From Mucilaginibacter sp. OK268 (GTDB taxonomy: Bacteria > Bacteroidota > Bacteroidia > Sphingobacteriales > Sphingobacteriaceae): a DNA stretch of 64,000 nucleotides. The position numbers were made by a program, and so were the translations under genes. The stretch spans positions 1,094,088 through 1,158,087 of the forward strand of contig NZ_FNJV01000002.1 in the NCBI RefSeq assembly GCF_900103125.1. The letters run 5' to 3'. Shown here in pieces: positions 17,812 to 26,260 of this stretch (position 1 is its first letter; each line of letters opens with the position of its first letter). Under the pieces are notes generated by a model. That model was not told the DNA's origin, did not search any database, and saw only the letters and a program-made list of their open reading frames with translations.

Positions 17812-18023
17812 AACTATAGGTGTTCGGAAGATTGTTTTTTGGCTAAAGCCATCAAGTGCTTCTATTATCCGTCCCATAAATGGGACGGCAATGAATGGAA
17901 AACTAATTGATTTACCCTTCATTGCCGTTGGTTTTAACCAACGGATTGCAAGCAAATAGCTATAGGCTTTAGCCCAAATGAACTATGAATTATATGTTTT
18001 CATTCTTCCGAACACCTGTAGTT
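17812..18023. repeat. 212-bp MITE-like element
   Basis: 19-nt terminal inverted repeats (AACTATAGGTGTTCGGAAG, one mismatch) bound the element at 17812-17830 and 18005-18023. A second inverted pair GGCTAAAGCC/GGCTTTAGCC lies inside (17841 and 17965), with two inner hairpins: CCGTCCCATAAATGGGACGG and CCGTTGGTTTTAACCAACGG. No open reading frame. It occupies most of the 324-bp gap; a small TCAGCCTTCGGCT-type hairpin precedes it at 17761-17788. Confidence 0.82.
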
Positions 18024-18042
18024 GAAAACCCGCGGAAGTAGT

Positions 18043-18645
18043 TTATGAAAGCTCTATTGTGCTGATAATTCCTTCGATGGCTTTCTTTAATACCATATTG
18101 TTCATGGCCGGGTCTATATCTTTATAATAGCGATTTAAGGATACGAGACCATGCACAAAAGACATACATATGAGGTAATTACACCGAAAAGCTTCCTCTG
18201 TCAATGTATTTCCTTTTACCAGGGGCTGCATTTCTTGCCGGAACAAGTTGATAAATGTCGACAGCGCTGGAAATGCCTTTCCTACATCCTCAACACCGGA
18301 GCCTACCGTATACATTAACTGGTAAAGCTCATTTTCTTTGGTGGCAAAATGCACAAATGCCATCAGCATGGCCTCCATTCTTTCTTTCGGATCGGTTACT
18401 GATACCAATCCCTGTTTTATGCAATTGATCAGCATGGTAAAGCCCCGTTTCGATAGCTCGATCAGAACTGCTTCTTTATTCAAAAAATAGGAATATACAA
18501 TAGTTGGGCTGTATTCTATGGTATCGGCAATTTTCCTGATGCTTACGGCCTCGCATCCTTCATTTTTAACGATACCCATTGCAGCATCAAGAATAAGCTG
18601 ATGGACCTCTGCTTTTAAACGTTCTACGCGTTCTTTGCTACCCAT
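18043..18645 (-). CDS. TetR/AcrR-family transcriptional regulator
   Basis: A 200-residue protein with an N-terminal TetR DNA-binding domain (about 12-58): LILDAAMGIVKNEG, then the helix-turn-helix VSIRKIADTIEYSPTIVYSY and FLNKEAVLIELSKRG. The remaining helices form a ligand-binding and dimerisation domain without recognisable signature. TetR proteins usually repress a nearby target until bound by a small ligand. The divergent sulfatase gene starts 142 bp away, so it is the most likely target besides self-regulation; this is inferred from position only. Confidence 0.88.
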   Translation of the reverse strand: MGSKERVERLKAEVHQLILDAAMGIVKNEGCEAVSIRKIADTIEYSPTIVYSYFLNKEAVLIELSKRGFTMLINCIKQGLVSVTDPKERMEAMLMAFVHFATKENELYQLMYTVGSGVEDVGKAFPALSTFINLFRQEMQPLVKGNTLTEEAFRCNYLICMSFVHGLVSLNRYYKDIDPAMNNMVLKKAIEGIISTIELS

Positions 18646-18706
18646 ATGTATTATGATGAATTGGTGAAGGTAAAGTTAATGCTTTTTATTTCTTCCAAAT
18701 ACCTAC

Positions 18707-18720
18707 AGATGATAACATCT
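18707..18720. promoter_or_regulatory. Possible operator between tetR-like gene and sulfatase
   Basis: AGATGATAACATCT is a perfect 5-bp inverted repeat with 4-bp spacer in the 142-bp divergent region. It is a weak candidate for the TetR-family site because such short repeats arise by chance. Confidence 0.25.
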
Positions 18721-18787
18721 ATGGCCACCTATTTGAACTTGTATTAAAAATGTTTGATATTCGGGGTAGCCATAAATAGCCCGACAA

Positions 18788-20332
18788 ATGAAATCATCTT
18801 TATTTAAAAGCACGATAGGAGTCCTGCTGGTATTTGGACAAATACTTATAGCCAAAGCCCAGGTAAAACCCCAATCGCGCCCCAATATTATTGTATTCCT
18901 GGTTGATGATATGGGCTGGCAGGATACCTCTTTACCTTTCTGGGCTGAGGCAACCGCTTTAAATAAACGTTATCATACACCAAACATGGAGCGGCTTGCC
19001 CGCGAAGGGATGAAGTTTACCAATGCTTATGCAGCGCCTGTTTGTACCCCGTCAAGAACAAGCATGCTTACCGGCATGAACGCGGCGCATCATGGCATTA
19101 CCAATTGGACATCGCCGCAACATGATAATCCAACCGATGCTAAAGACGATCAATTTTTACCCGCCGAATGGAATTACAATGGTTTAAGTCCGCAGCCGGG
19201 CATAGCGCATACCCTATATGCAACACCCTTTCCCGGGTTACTTAAAGCCGACGGGTACTATACCATTCATGTCGGCAAAGCGCATTGGGCGTCGGCCGGT
19301 ACCCCCGGGGCCAACCCACATAACATGGGTTTTATGATCAATATTTCGGGCCATGCCGCGGGGCATCCGCAAAGCTATCTGGGTACCGAGAACTATGGAA
19401 ATATGCCCGGCAAGGCCACACCACAGGCCGTGCCCGATCTGGAAGAATATTTTGGAACGGAAACCTTTTTAACAGAAGCACTTACCAAAGAAGCCTTAAA
19501 GGCATTAGATGAGCCTATCCGGAACAAACAGCCTTTTTATTTAAATATGGCTCATTACGCGGTGCATGCCCCCCTGATGGCCGATAAACGATTCTATCAA
19601 AAATACCTGGATGCGGGCCTCGATACACAGGAAGCTAAATACGCCACCATGATTGAAGGGATGGATAAAAGCCTGGGTGATATTATGGATTACTTAAAAA
19701 CCCGGCACGCGGACGGCAATACTATTATTATATTTATGAGCGACAACGGAGGCTTAAGCCTGGTGCCTCCAAGAGGCGGACCAGCAAATACTCAAAACGC
19801 CCCCCTGAAAGCCGGAAAAGGCTCTGTAAACGAAGGAGGTATCCGCGAGCCTATGATAGTAAAATGGCCGGGAATAACGAAGCCTTCGTCTATAGCAAAT
19901 CAATATGTGATCATCGAGGATTTTTTCCCAACCATATTGGAAATGGCCGGCGTAAAAAATTATCAGACTATCCAGAAAATCGACGGAAAAAGTTTTGTGC
20001 CTGTTTTAAAGAATGCGGCTTATACCGATAACCAACGCTTTTTATTTTGGCACTACCCTAATAAATGGATCCCCGAGGATGGCCCCGGTATTAACTATTG
20101 CAGCGCCATACGTCAGGGCGACTGGAAACTGGTTTACCATATGCGCGACAGCAGTATGCAGCTCTATAATTTAAAAAACGATATTACAGAAACCGAAGAT
20201 CTATCCAAAAAGAATCCGGATAAAACAGCCCATCTATTAAAACAATTAAGAGATCAATTAAAAAGCTGGAACGCACCGATGCCCATTGACAAAAAAACCG
20301 GAAAAGCAATAGCTATAGCTAATGGGCTTTGA
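18788..20332 (+). CDS. Exported formylglycine-type sulfatase
   Basis: A 514-residue S1-type sulfatase. Signal peptide 1-24 (ends LIAKAQ). Metal-binding D40-D41 lie in NIIVFLVDDMGWQDT. The activation motif C86-T-P-S-R90 carries the cysteine converted to formylglycine, and GMNAAHHG follows. Later ligands include SDNGG near residue 318. These enzymes remove sulfate esters from glycans or other organics in the periplasm or at the surface. Activation needs an anaerobic or aerobic sulfatase-maturating enzyme, not found in this window. It is divergent from a TetR regulator and followed by a strong terminator. Substrate is unknown. Confidence 0.92.
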   Translation: MKSSLFKSTIGVLLVFGQILIAKAQVKPQSRPNIIVFLVDDMGWQDTSLPFWAEATALNKRYHTPNMERLAREGMKFTNAYAAPVCTPSRTSMLTGMNAAHHGITNWTSPQHDNPTDAKDDQFLPAEWNYNGLSPQPGIAHTLYATPFPGLLKADGYYTIHVGKAHWASAGTPGANPHNMGFMINISGHAAGHPQSYLGTENYGNMPGKATPQAVPDLEEYFGTETFLTEALTKEALKALDEPIRNKQPFYLNMAHYAVHAPLMADKRFYQKYLDAGLDTQEAKYATMIEGMDKSLGDIMDYLKTRHADGNTIIIFMSDNGGLSLVPPRGGPANTQNAPLKAGKGSVNEGGIREPMIVKWPGITKPSSIANQYVIIEDFFPTILEMAGVKNYQTIQKIDGKSFVPVLKNAAYTDNQRFLFWHYPNKWIPEDGPGINYCSAIRQGDWKLVYHMRDSSMQLYNLKNDITETEDLSKKNPDKTAHLLKQLRDQLKSWNAPMPIDKKTGKAIAIANGL

Positions 20333-20448
20333 TGTTATATAAAAGAAGTTCTTGTCTCTGATTACTTGATTGATTATCACTTTACCCCGTTTTTGAAAAA
20401 CTAATTGGAGAAACTTTGCCAATAATTTAGTATATTTATTATAATTCG

Positions 20449-20493
20449 ACAGCCCGGCTTTTCCTGATCAAAAAGGAAAAACCGGGCTGTTTA
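20449..20493 (+). terminator. Terminator after sulfatase
   Basis: ACAGCCCGGCTTTTCC and GGAAAAACCGGGCTGT form a 16-bp stem with one mismatch, followed by TTTAG. It can also serve the GH130 gene on the other strand. Confidence 0.75.
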
Positions 20494-20560
20494 GTTAAAG
20501 AAAAAACAGCCCCCAAACCGACCATTTTACACCCATTTATTTGATAATCAATTATCTAAT

Positions 20561-20707
20561 ACTTTTTAAAGTTTCAAAAACACGCTAAAACCATGTTAAA
20601 ATTTGTTAAAAAGTGTTAAAATGATGGTTTTTCGAGCGATTTTTGAGTGATTTCCATCCAATTTTGGCCAGCAAAGTGTTAAAATTATAGGTTTAAAAAG
20701 TTTTTTG
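20561..20707 (-). repeat. Conserved ~146-nt downstream element, copy 1
   Basis: It starts 2 bp after the GH130 stop codon, reading on the minus strand. By hand alignment it matches the reverse complement of 38845-38990 without gaps, with 23 differences in 146 positions (84%). It contains GTTAAAA at 20595, 20605 and 20615, a 10-bp spacing. Together with 20520-20560 (ATTTTACACCC and an AT-rich dyad) and the terminator at 20449 it fills the 376-bp gene-free region. Confidence 0.85.
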
Positions 20708-20708
20708 G

Positions 20709-22208
20709 TTAAGCTTTGTGTTTCCTGGTTTTGGCTTTATGCTCCGCCGCGTCTTCTTTTAATTTTTTGAGTAGTTCGTCCAGGCAAACTTCGGCAAAGG
20801 CGGTTGATGAGTCCGACACGCCATATGGAATAATGAGCTTGTCGTTATGCACGATAGCTCCGCAGGAGTACAGTACATTGGGTACATATCCTTCGCGCTC
20901 GTCGCTGTTAGGGATCAGCAGGGGCTCTTTCAGACGTCCAATTTCGATAGTGGGGTCGTCCAGCTTTAAAAGGCTTGCACCGAGCACATAACGCCGCATA
21001 GGGCCTACACCATGGGTGATCATGATCCAGCCTTCCTCGGTTTCAATCGGCGACCCGCAATTACCAATCTGGATGAACTCCCAGGTAAATTTAGGCTGCT
21101 GCAGCAACACGGGTTTCTCCCAGATGTTGATCTTGTCGGAGTACATGATATAGTTATTGCAGCCATCAATACGCGATATCATCACAAATTTGCCATTCAC
21201 CTTGCGGGGGAAAAGTGCCAGGTTCTTGTTCTGGGCGCCTGCTCCATAAAGAGGCATTATTTTAAAATTGTAAAAATCGGTGGTTTGCAGTAGTTTGGGC
21301 ATAATCAGCGAACCATCATAGGCCGTATAGGTGGCATAGTATACGTAGCTGCCATCTTCATTAATAAATTTCACAAAGCGGGCATCCTCAATACCTTTAC
21401 GTTCATACTCAGATATGGGGAATATGACCCTGTCGGATATATCGGTATCCAGCGAGAATACGATCTCATAGTAGGAATCGGCCAGCCACAATACTTTGTC
21501 ATACTCCAGTCGCTTCATATCGCTTTCCTGCAGCTTCTGCGACTCAAGAATGATACGGCGCAGGTTGGCATATTCAAAATGATGATCGAGCTTTGATTCC
21601 AACTCACTGATCACGTCTATACTGATCTGAGTGATGGCGGCCTTTTCAAAGAACAGTTTTTTATTATAAACCGCGTTCCTTACAATTTCGGCCTCATCAA
21701 TATAGCTGCCTGAGGGTTGAATGGTAATGTTATTCTGTTTATCGATCAATGCCCTTCTGAAAGTGATGGAGGAGATATGCCCCTCACCCACTGCCCTAAA
21801 ACTGATGATCACCCGTTTCTGGCCATCCTCCAACTCAGTTTGATCAGGATCTTCTACTATAGATGGGTTAAAGAAGGCCGCTGACTCAATGGAATATTCA
21901 TGTGTAAAATAGGAACCTATCAATAGTTTACGGTAAACCGTAAGCGTATCAAAATCAATATTCAACTCGCTAAACAGTGGCTTTAGCTTGCTGCAATGCC
22001 GGTTTAATACCCGGGTAATGTTACGGTGCCGTTTGGAATACTCCTGCAACAATGGCGAAATGATTCCAAAGGCTTCTTCTTCGCTAATGTCCATTACACG
22101 TTCTATCACTTCTTTAGCACGGTCGTTCCCATTAAAAAAGAATCTTGCTATAACGCGTTTGGGATCAGGATTAACTCTTATGGGTTTGCGTTCAATGGAA
22201 AGTCTCAT
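20709..22208 (-). CDS. GH130-family mannoside phosphorylase/hydrolase-like protein
   Basis: A 499-residue protein that I assign to GH130, the family of beta-mannoside phosphorylases and mannosidases with a five-bladed propeller. An N-terminal helical extension (~1-105) precedes the propeller. Recognisable pieces are AAFFNPSIVEDPDQ, VIISFRAVGEGHISSITFR, GSPIETEEGWIMITHGVGPM and GYVPNVLYSCGAIVHNDKLI followed by PYGVSDSSTAFA. No signal peptide, so it should be cytoplasmic and act on intracellular mannosides, by phosphorolysis or hydrolysis. Related proteins are sometimes misannotated as pesticidal Cry proteins. It is divergent from the OmpR/kinase pair and near two GT4 genes. Confidence 0.85.
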   Translation of the reverse strand: MRLSIERKPIRVNPDPKRVIARFFFNGNDRAKEVIERVMDISEEEAFGIISPLLQEYSKRHRNITRVLNRHCSKLKPLFSELNIDFDTLTVYRKLLIGSYFTHEYSIESAAFFNPSIVEDPDQTELEDGQKRVIISFRAVGEGHISSITFRRALIDKQNNITIQPSGSYIDEAEIVRNAVYNKKLFFEKAAITQISIDVISELESKLDHHFEYANLRRIILESQKLQESDMKRLEYDKVLWLADSYYEIVFSLDTDISDRVIFPISEYERKGIEDARFVKFINEDGSYVYYATYTAYDGSLIMPKLLQTTDFYNFKIMPLYGAGAQNKNLALFPRKVNGKFVMISRIDGCNNYIMYSDKINIWEKPVLLQQPKFTWEFIQIGNCGSPIETEEGWIMITHGVGPMRRYVLGASLLKLDDPTIEIGRLKEPLLIPNSDEREGYVPNVLYSCGAIVHNDKLIIPYGVSDSSTAFAEVCLDELLKKLKEDAAEHKAKTRKHKA

Positions 22209-22270
22209 ATAGAAGGTAGTATTTATTCTTTAACAGCATTAACGACAAATTGATTTGGGTAATTTATATA

Positions 22271-22372
22271 AAGAATCAAGTGCCAATATACTTTTTATAT
22301 GCTGCATCATGTGAAGTATATTTTAGTGTAACGGTTTTTATCCCGACTCTTGTATCTTGGCACTTGATTCTT
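22271..22372. repeat. Inverted repeat in the GH130/response-regulator intergenic region
   Basis: AAGAATCAAGTGCCAA (22271-22286) and its exact complement (22357-22372) are separated by 70 bp and end 24 bp before the response-regulator start. It belongs to the GAATCAAG word class but lies upstream of a gene. Confidence 0.7.
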
Positions 22373-22396
22373 ATATCTTTTGTAAATTGCAGGCGT

Positions 22397-23074
22397 ATGA
22401 ATGTATTAATTGTTGAAGACGAAAAGGGCCTGGCCCTTGAAGTAGATGAGTTTTTAAGTCATGAAGGTTTTACGGTTGAACACGCGCGTACCAAAAAATC
22501 GGCAGAGGAAAAGATATTTGTAAACAACTATGACTTTATACTGCTCGATCTTGGTTTGCCTGACGGTGACGGCTTTGGCCTGTTAAAGATGCTGAAAGGC
22601 CTTGAAAAACGCGAGGATGCCGTTATTATACTCACCGCGCGCGGAGCTGTTGACGACCGTGTAATGGGCCTGGAACAAGGTGCCGATGATTATTTGGCCA
22701 AACCATTTTCATTAAGCGAGCTTTTGGCACGTATGCACGCCATAACACGCCGAAAACACCGTTTGGAAAGTAATGATATTAATATTAAAGGGCTGCGCGT
22801 TAATATCCAGAATCGTACGGTAATGTATAATGATGAACGTATTAACCTGACAAAAAAGGAGTTTGAAATATTCAATTACCTGGTATTGAATAAAAACAGG
22901 GTAATATCCCGTACCAACCTAACCGAGCATGTTTGGGGTGATGTACTGGAGATCAATTCCGACTCCAACTTTGTGGATGTGCATGTTAAAAACCTCCGTA
23001 AAAAACTATCTCAATATATTCCTATTGATTGGTTTGAAACCGTGAGGAGTATTGGTTACCGCATTAATATTTAA
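22397..23074 (+). CDS. OmpR-family response regulator
   Basis: A 225-residue two-domain regulator. The start at 22397 is chosen because MNVLIVEDEKG opens a standard receiver domain; upstream in-frame sequence is intergenic repeat. The phosphoacceptor is D51 (FILLDLGLPDGDGFG) and the conserved lysine is K102 (DDYLAKPF). A winged-helix OmpR-type DNA-binding domain covers ~125-225 (LTKKEFEIFNYLVLNKNRVI, then NFVDVHVKNLRKKL). It is followed after 12 bp by its histidine kinase. Targets may include the divergent GH130 gene, 189 bp away, but no site was proven. Confidence 0.93.
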   Translation: MNVLIVEDEKGLALEVDEFLSHEGFTVEHARTKKSAEEKIFVNNYDFILLDLGLPDGDGFGLLKMLKGLEKREDAVIILTARGAVDDRVMGLEQGADDYLAKPFSLSELLARMHAITRRKHRLESNDINIKGLRVNIQNRTVMYNDERINLTKKEFEIFNYLVLNKNRVISRTNLTEHVWGDVLEINSDSNFVDVHVKNLRKKLSQYIPIDWFETVRSIGYRINI

Positions 23075-23086
23075 ATATACTTACAA

Positions 23087-24412
23087 ATGAAACTTCAGGT
23101 AAAGCTGGCTTTGTATAATACCCTAACCAAAGTGGCCATCATTTTATTTACTGGTCTGCTTATCCTGTTATCCATTGAAAAAATATCTTATAACCATATT
23201 GAGGTACGTTTAGAGGATAAAAAAGAAGAAACTTTAAGAAGCCTCGAATCCAGCGAAATCAACCATTCTTTAAGCACTCAACAGGTTTACACCGATAACA
23301 ACATACTCAATGAGGAATTTATCAATATTACACCTGCTAAGTATGACCCCAATATATCAAAAGGGGTAAAATTTACAACCGAAACCCGTAATCTCAACAA
23401 AAAGGATTTTCAAACTTATCGTATCCTGTCTCATAAATTTAATTTTAAGGGGCACACTTACCTGCTTCAAATAGGCGAAACGATTGAATCTGTTGAAGAG
23501 TTAAAGTCGATCATTAAAAAGTTCACTTTACTGGTATTGTTTATTGCCCTGGTACTTACCCTCATCAGTGACCTCGTATTCACCAAATTTTTGCTTGCCC
23601 CTTTTTATAAGATCATTGACCGAAAGCTGATCAAAGTAAATGATCCCATGAACTTTGACTACGAAAAAATTAAAACCACCACACAGGATTTTGAGCTGCT
23701 TGATGACAGTATAAGTTCGTTGATGAAAAAGATATCAAACCTTTTTATACTGGAAAAACAATTCATCGCCAATGTATCGCATGAATTACTTACCCCAATA
23801 TCCATCATCAGCTCAAGACTTGAAAACATACTGCTGCATGAGGATTTAAGTGAAGGCAGTGAAAATAAAATGCATGCTTCGCTAAAAACGCTCAACCGTT
23901 TAAAATCCATCATCAACAGCTTATTGCTCATATCAAAAGTAGAAAACAACCAGTTTGACAAAGGGGATATGGTGATGATAGCCGGGGTTATTAAAGAAAT
24001 ACATGAGGAATTGGAGGATCGAATAGAGGAAAAACACCTCACGTTTACCAATCATCTCAAATACATTTTTTCTATACAGGGTAACCGCCCCCTCATGCAT
24101 ACCTTACTGTTTAACATCATCAACAACTCCATCAAATACAACAACCCTAAAGGCAGCATTACCATTAGTGATGATCTCATAGATGATATTTACGCCATTA
24201 CCATTACCGACACCGGCGCGGGTATGGAGCAAAAGCAAATAGATAACGCGTTTAACCGTTTTGAGAAATTTGATACCGACGAAAAAGAAAGCTATGGTTT
24301 AGGGCTGGCTATAGTGAAAAGTATCACCGCCTTTCATAACATTAAGGTTAAAATAAGCTCAGTAAAAAATAAGGGAACCGCTGTAAAGCTGATATTTGAT
24401 CACGCAGCTTAA
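23087..24412 (+). CDS. Sensor histidine kinase
   Basis: A 441-residue inner-membrane kinase. Two membrane helices (~13-30 and ~146-166) bracket a periplasmic sensor domain of ~115 residues that I do not recognise. The dimerisation box contains H232 (KQFIANVSHELLTPISI). The ATPase domain has the N box (FNIINNSIKYNNPKG), G1 box (ITDTGAGM) and G2 box (SYGLGLAIVKS). It should phosphorylate the OmpR-family regulator encoded 12 bp upstream. The signal is unknown. A hairpin followed by a T run ends the operon. Confidence 0.93.
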   Translation: MKLQVKLALYNTLTKVAIILFTGLLILLSIEKISYNHIEVRLEDKKEETLRSLESSEINHSLSTQQVYTDNNILNEEFINITPAKYDPNISKGVKFTTETRNLNKKDFQTYRILSHKFNFKGHTYLLQIGETIESVEELKSIIKKFTLLVLFIALVLTLISDLVFTKFLLAPFYKIIDRKLIKVNDPMNFDYEKIKTTTQDFELLDDSISSLMKKISNLFILEKQFIANVSHELLTPISIISSRLENILLHEDLSEGSENKMHASLKTLNRLKSIINSLLLISKVENNQFDKGDMVMIAGVIKEIHEELEDRIEEKHLTFTNHLKYIFSIQGNRPLMHTLLFNIINNSIKYNNPKGSITISDDLIDDIYAITITDTGAGMEQKQIDNAFNRFEKFDTDEKESYGLGLAIVKSITAFHNIKVKISSVKNKGTAVKLIFDHAA

Positions 24413-24480
24413 CTTCACTAAATCTTCATTCAAACTTTATTACTTTGAGGAGTTTTAGTAAGTGTTACCCCTATTAAGAG

Positions 24481-24511
24481 GGCTATTTTTATTTAAGAAT
24501 AGCCTTTTTTT
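24481..24511 (+). terminator. Terminator after the two-component operon
   Basis: GGCTATT and AATAGCC form a stem around a 10-nt loop, followed by seven T residues. It overlaps the stop codon of the opposing DUF58 gene. Confidence 0.8.
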
Positions 24512-25430
24512 ATATCATCTTATTCCGCTTTACCAGGTAAGTTTTCAGTATGTTCTGGTAACCTTCCTGTATATCGGCATCAATCAAATCAATATGATAT
24601 TGCGCGCATTTGAGCTCCAGTTCATGCCGGTATGCCGCTAAAGATTTTTTATAAGCATCACGTATTTTACCCGGATGTACTTTTATCTCGGCACCGCTTT
24701 CCATATCAATAAAGTGATGGGGTCTATTATCAAAATTAAAATCAAGCTCTTTTTGCTTATCGTGCACATTAAATATAACCACTTCGTGCTTATTGAACTT
24801 TAAATGCTGTATAGCAGCAAATAGCGACTGTAGCTTTTCAGTATCCAGGTTATTTTCCAGCATATCGCTAAAAATGATCACCATGGAGCGCTGGTGGATC
24901 TCCTGGGCAATATGATGCAGCACATCGGTTATATTAGTAACTGTATTTACCCGCGGGCTATTGTACATTTTTTCGAGCTCTGCATACAAATGAAACAGGT
25001 GTGTGCTGGTTGATTTCGCGGCACTCAACCAATCAATCTTATCCGAAAAAAGGCATAAGCCAAAAGCATCGCGCTGTTTTTTAAACAAATACATTAACGA
25101 GGCCGTGGCGTAAACAGAAAACTGCAGCTTATTCAACCCCTTTTCGGGGAAATTCATGGACGATGAGGTGTCCAGTAATAAATAACAACGCAGGTTGGTT
25201 TCTTCCTCAAACTGCTTTACAAACAATTTTTCGGTTCGGGCCAGCAACTTCCAGTCGATATTTTTTACCGATTCACCATTATTGTATAAGCGGTGCTCGG
25301 CAAATTCAACAGAAAATCCGTGGAAGGGGCTTTGGTGCAAGCCGGTAATAAACCCTTCTACTACCTGGCGGGCCAATAGTTCCAGGTTGGCCAGTTGCCT
25401 TATTTGCTGATCATCATTTAACCGGGACAT
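24510..25430 (-). CDS. DUF58 / von Willebrand A-like domain protein
   Basis: A 306-residue protein from the ATG at 25430 (MSRLNDDQQIRQLANLELLA). A longer reading frame to 25484 would begin inside the thioredoxin terminator, so I reject it. DUF58 signatures are present: SPFHGFSVEFAEHRLYNNGE and NIDWKLLARTEKLFVKQFEE. A vWA-like fold follows with a MIDAS-type DTSSSMNF and a later VIIFSDML. Such proteins usually sit with a MoxR AAA ATPase and vWA membrane proteins in envelope-stress operons, but no moxR is next to this one. No membrane helices. Confidence 0.88.
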   Translation of the reverse strand: MSRLNDDQQIRQLANLELLARQVVEGFITGLHQSPFHGFSVEFAEHRLYNNGESVKNIDWKLLARTEKLFVKQFEEETNLRCYLLLDTSSSMNFPEKGLNKLQFSVYATASLMYLFKKQRDAFGLCLFSDKIDWLSAAKSTSTHLFHLYAELEKMYNSPRVNTVTNITDVLHHIAQEIHQRSMVIIFSDMLENNLDTEKLQSLFAAIQHLKFNKHEVVIFNVHDKQKELDFNFDNRPHHFIDMESGAEIKVHPGKIRDAYKKSLAAYRHELELKCAQYHIDLIDADIQEGYQNILKTYLVKRNKMI

Positions 25431-25449
25431 AGGGCTAATATAAGGTATA

Positions 25450-25481
25450 AAAAAAGCGTCACCAAATAAGGTAACGCTTTT
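25450..25481 (-). terminator. Terminator after trxA
   Basis: Read on the minus strand, AAAAGCGTTACC and GGTGACGCTTTT form a stem with one G-T-type mismatch and a short AT loop, followed by TTTTATA. It lies 58 bp beyond the thioredoxin stop codon. Confidence 0.8.
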
Positions 25482-25539
25482 CAAGTAATTTAAATATGGT
25501 GGATTAAGCTATTTTACAAACTTAATTTTGCCTTGTTGA

Positions 25540-25860
25540 TTAAGCTAATTGCTTAGCTAATTTATCGGTTAATACTGATTTTGGAACAGCACCAATTTGT
25601 TTGTCCACAATTTCGCCGTTTTTAAAGAATAATAAAGCAGGGATATTACGGATTCCATATTTCACTGATATTCCAGGATTGTTGTCAACATCAACTTTAC
25701 CAACAACAGCTTTGCCTTCGTATTCTTTTGCGATGTCTTCAACAACCGGACCTACCATTCTACAAGGACCACACCATTCTGCCCAAAAGTCAATAAGTAC
25801 AGGTTTGTCTGATTTCAGCACAAGTTCTTCAAAGTTCGCATCAGTTATTTCTAAAGCCAT
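25540..25860 (-). CDS. trxA: Thioredoxin
   Basis: A 106-residue cytoplasmic thioredoxin of standard length with the active-site motif W29-C30-G-P-C33 in LIDFWAEWCGPCRM, the cis-proline segment NIPALLFFKNGE, and no signal peptide. It passes electrons from thioredoxin reductase to targets such as the Bcp peroxidase at 7.7 kb and ribonucleotide reductase. It has its own promoter and terminator, so it is probably transcribed alone. A second possible start at 25876 would add a few residues with no benefit. Confidence 0.96.
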   Translation of the reverse strand: MALEITDANFEELVLKSDKPVLIDFWAEWCGPCRMVGPVVEDIAKEYEGKAVVGKVDVDNNPGISVKYGIRNIPALLFFKNGEIVDKQIGAVPKSVLTDKLAKQLA

Positions 25861-25889
25861 GATTTCTATTTTTTAAATTTTTGTATTAC

Positions 25890-25917
25890 AAATATATACT
25901 ATTCAAATAGCTTGCCA
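25890..25917 (-). promoter_or_regulatory. Promoter of trxA
   Basis: On the minus strand TATATTTG (25890-25897) matches TAnnTTTG, 29 bp before the start codon. A TTTG at 25914-25917 lies 16 bp upstream, slightly closer than the usual spacing. Confidence 0.5.
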
Positions 25918-26000
25918 CAACTTCGGCCTGACAATGTGACAATTATATTAATAAAATAAAAAGGGTCCTATATCAAATCCCTTAAATAAAGCCTAAAAAG

Positions 26001-26112
26001 TGGGTTTACATGGTTTACACTTTTTATGGTTTACATTATTTTATTTATTTGAAAATCAGATAATTAAATTAATTTTCTTTCTCAATAACGGTTTACAGTG
26101 TAAACCATAAAT
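26001..26112. repeat. GTTTACA element, copy 1, with a 37-mer shared with 62.1 kb
   Basis: Bases 26001-26037 (begins TGGGTTTACATGGTTTACAC) are identical to the reverse complement of 62130-62166. An AT-rich dyad follows, and GGTTTACAGTGTAAACC at 26096-26112 closes the element. It lies in a 531-bp gene-free region (25861-26391). Confidence 0.85.
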
Positions 26113-26260
26113 GCAAGGTATTCTACGTGATTGAACAGCTCTTTTTTTATTTTTGACTATTTGAATAATAAAGTCATAAATTATAAAAATCAAATAATAT
26201 AAAAAGTGTCTTCATACTACAAATTTGGTGATAGTTACTTTTGAGTAGTACTTATATTTT

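Noticed and set aside
22250..22396. N-terminal extension of the response regulator
   Set aside because: The extension reads through an intergenic inverted repeat, and the receiver domain begins exactly at the ATG at 22397.
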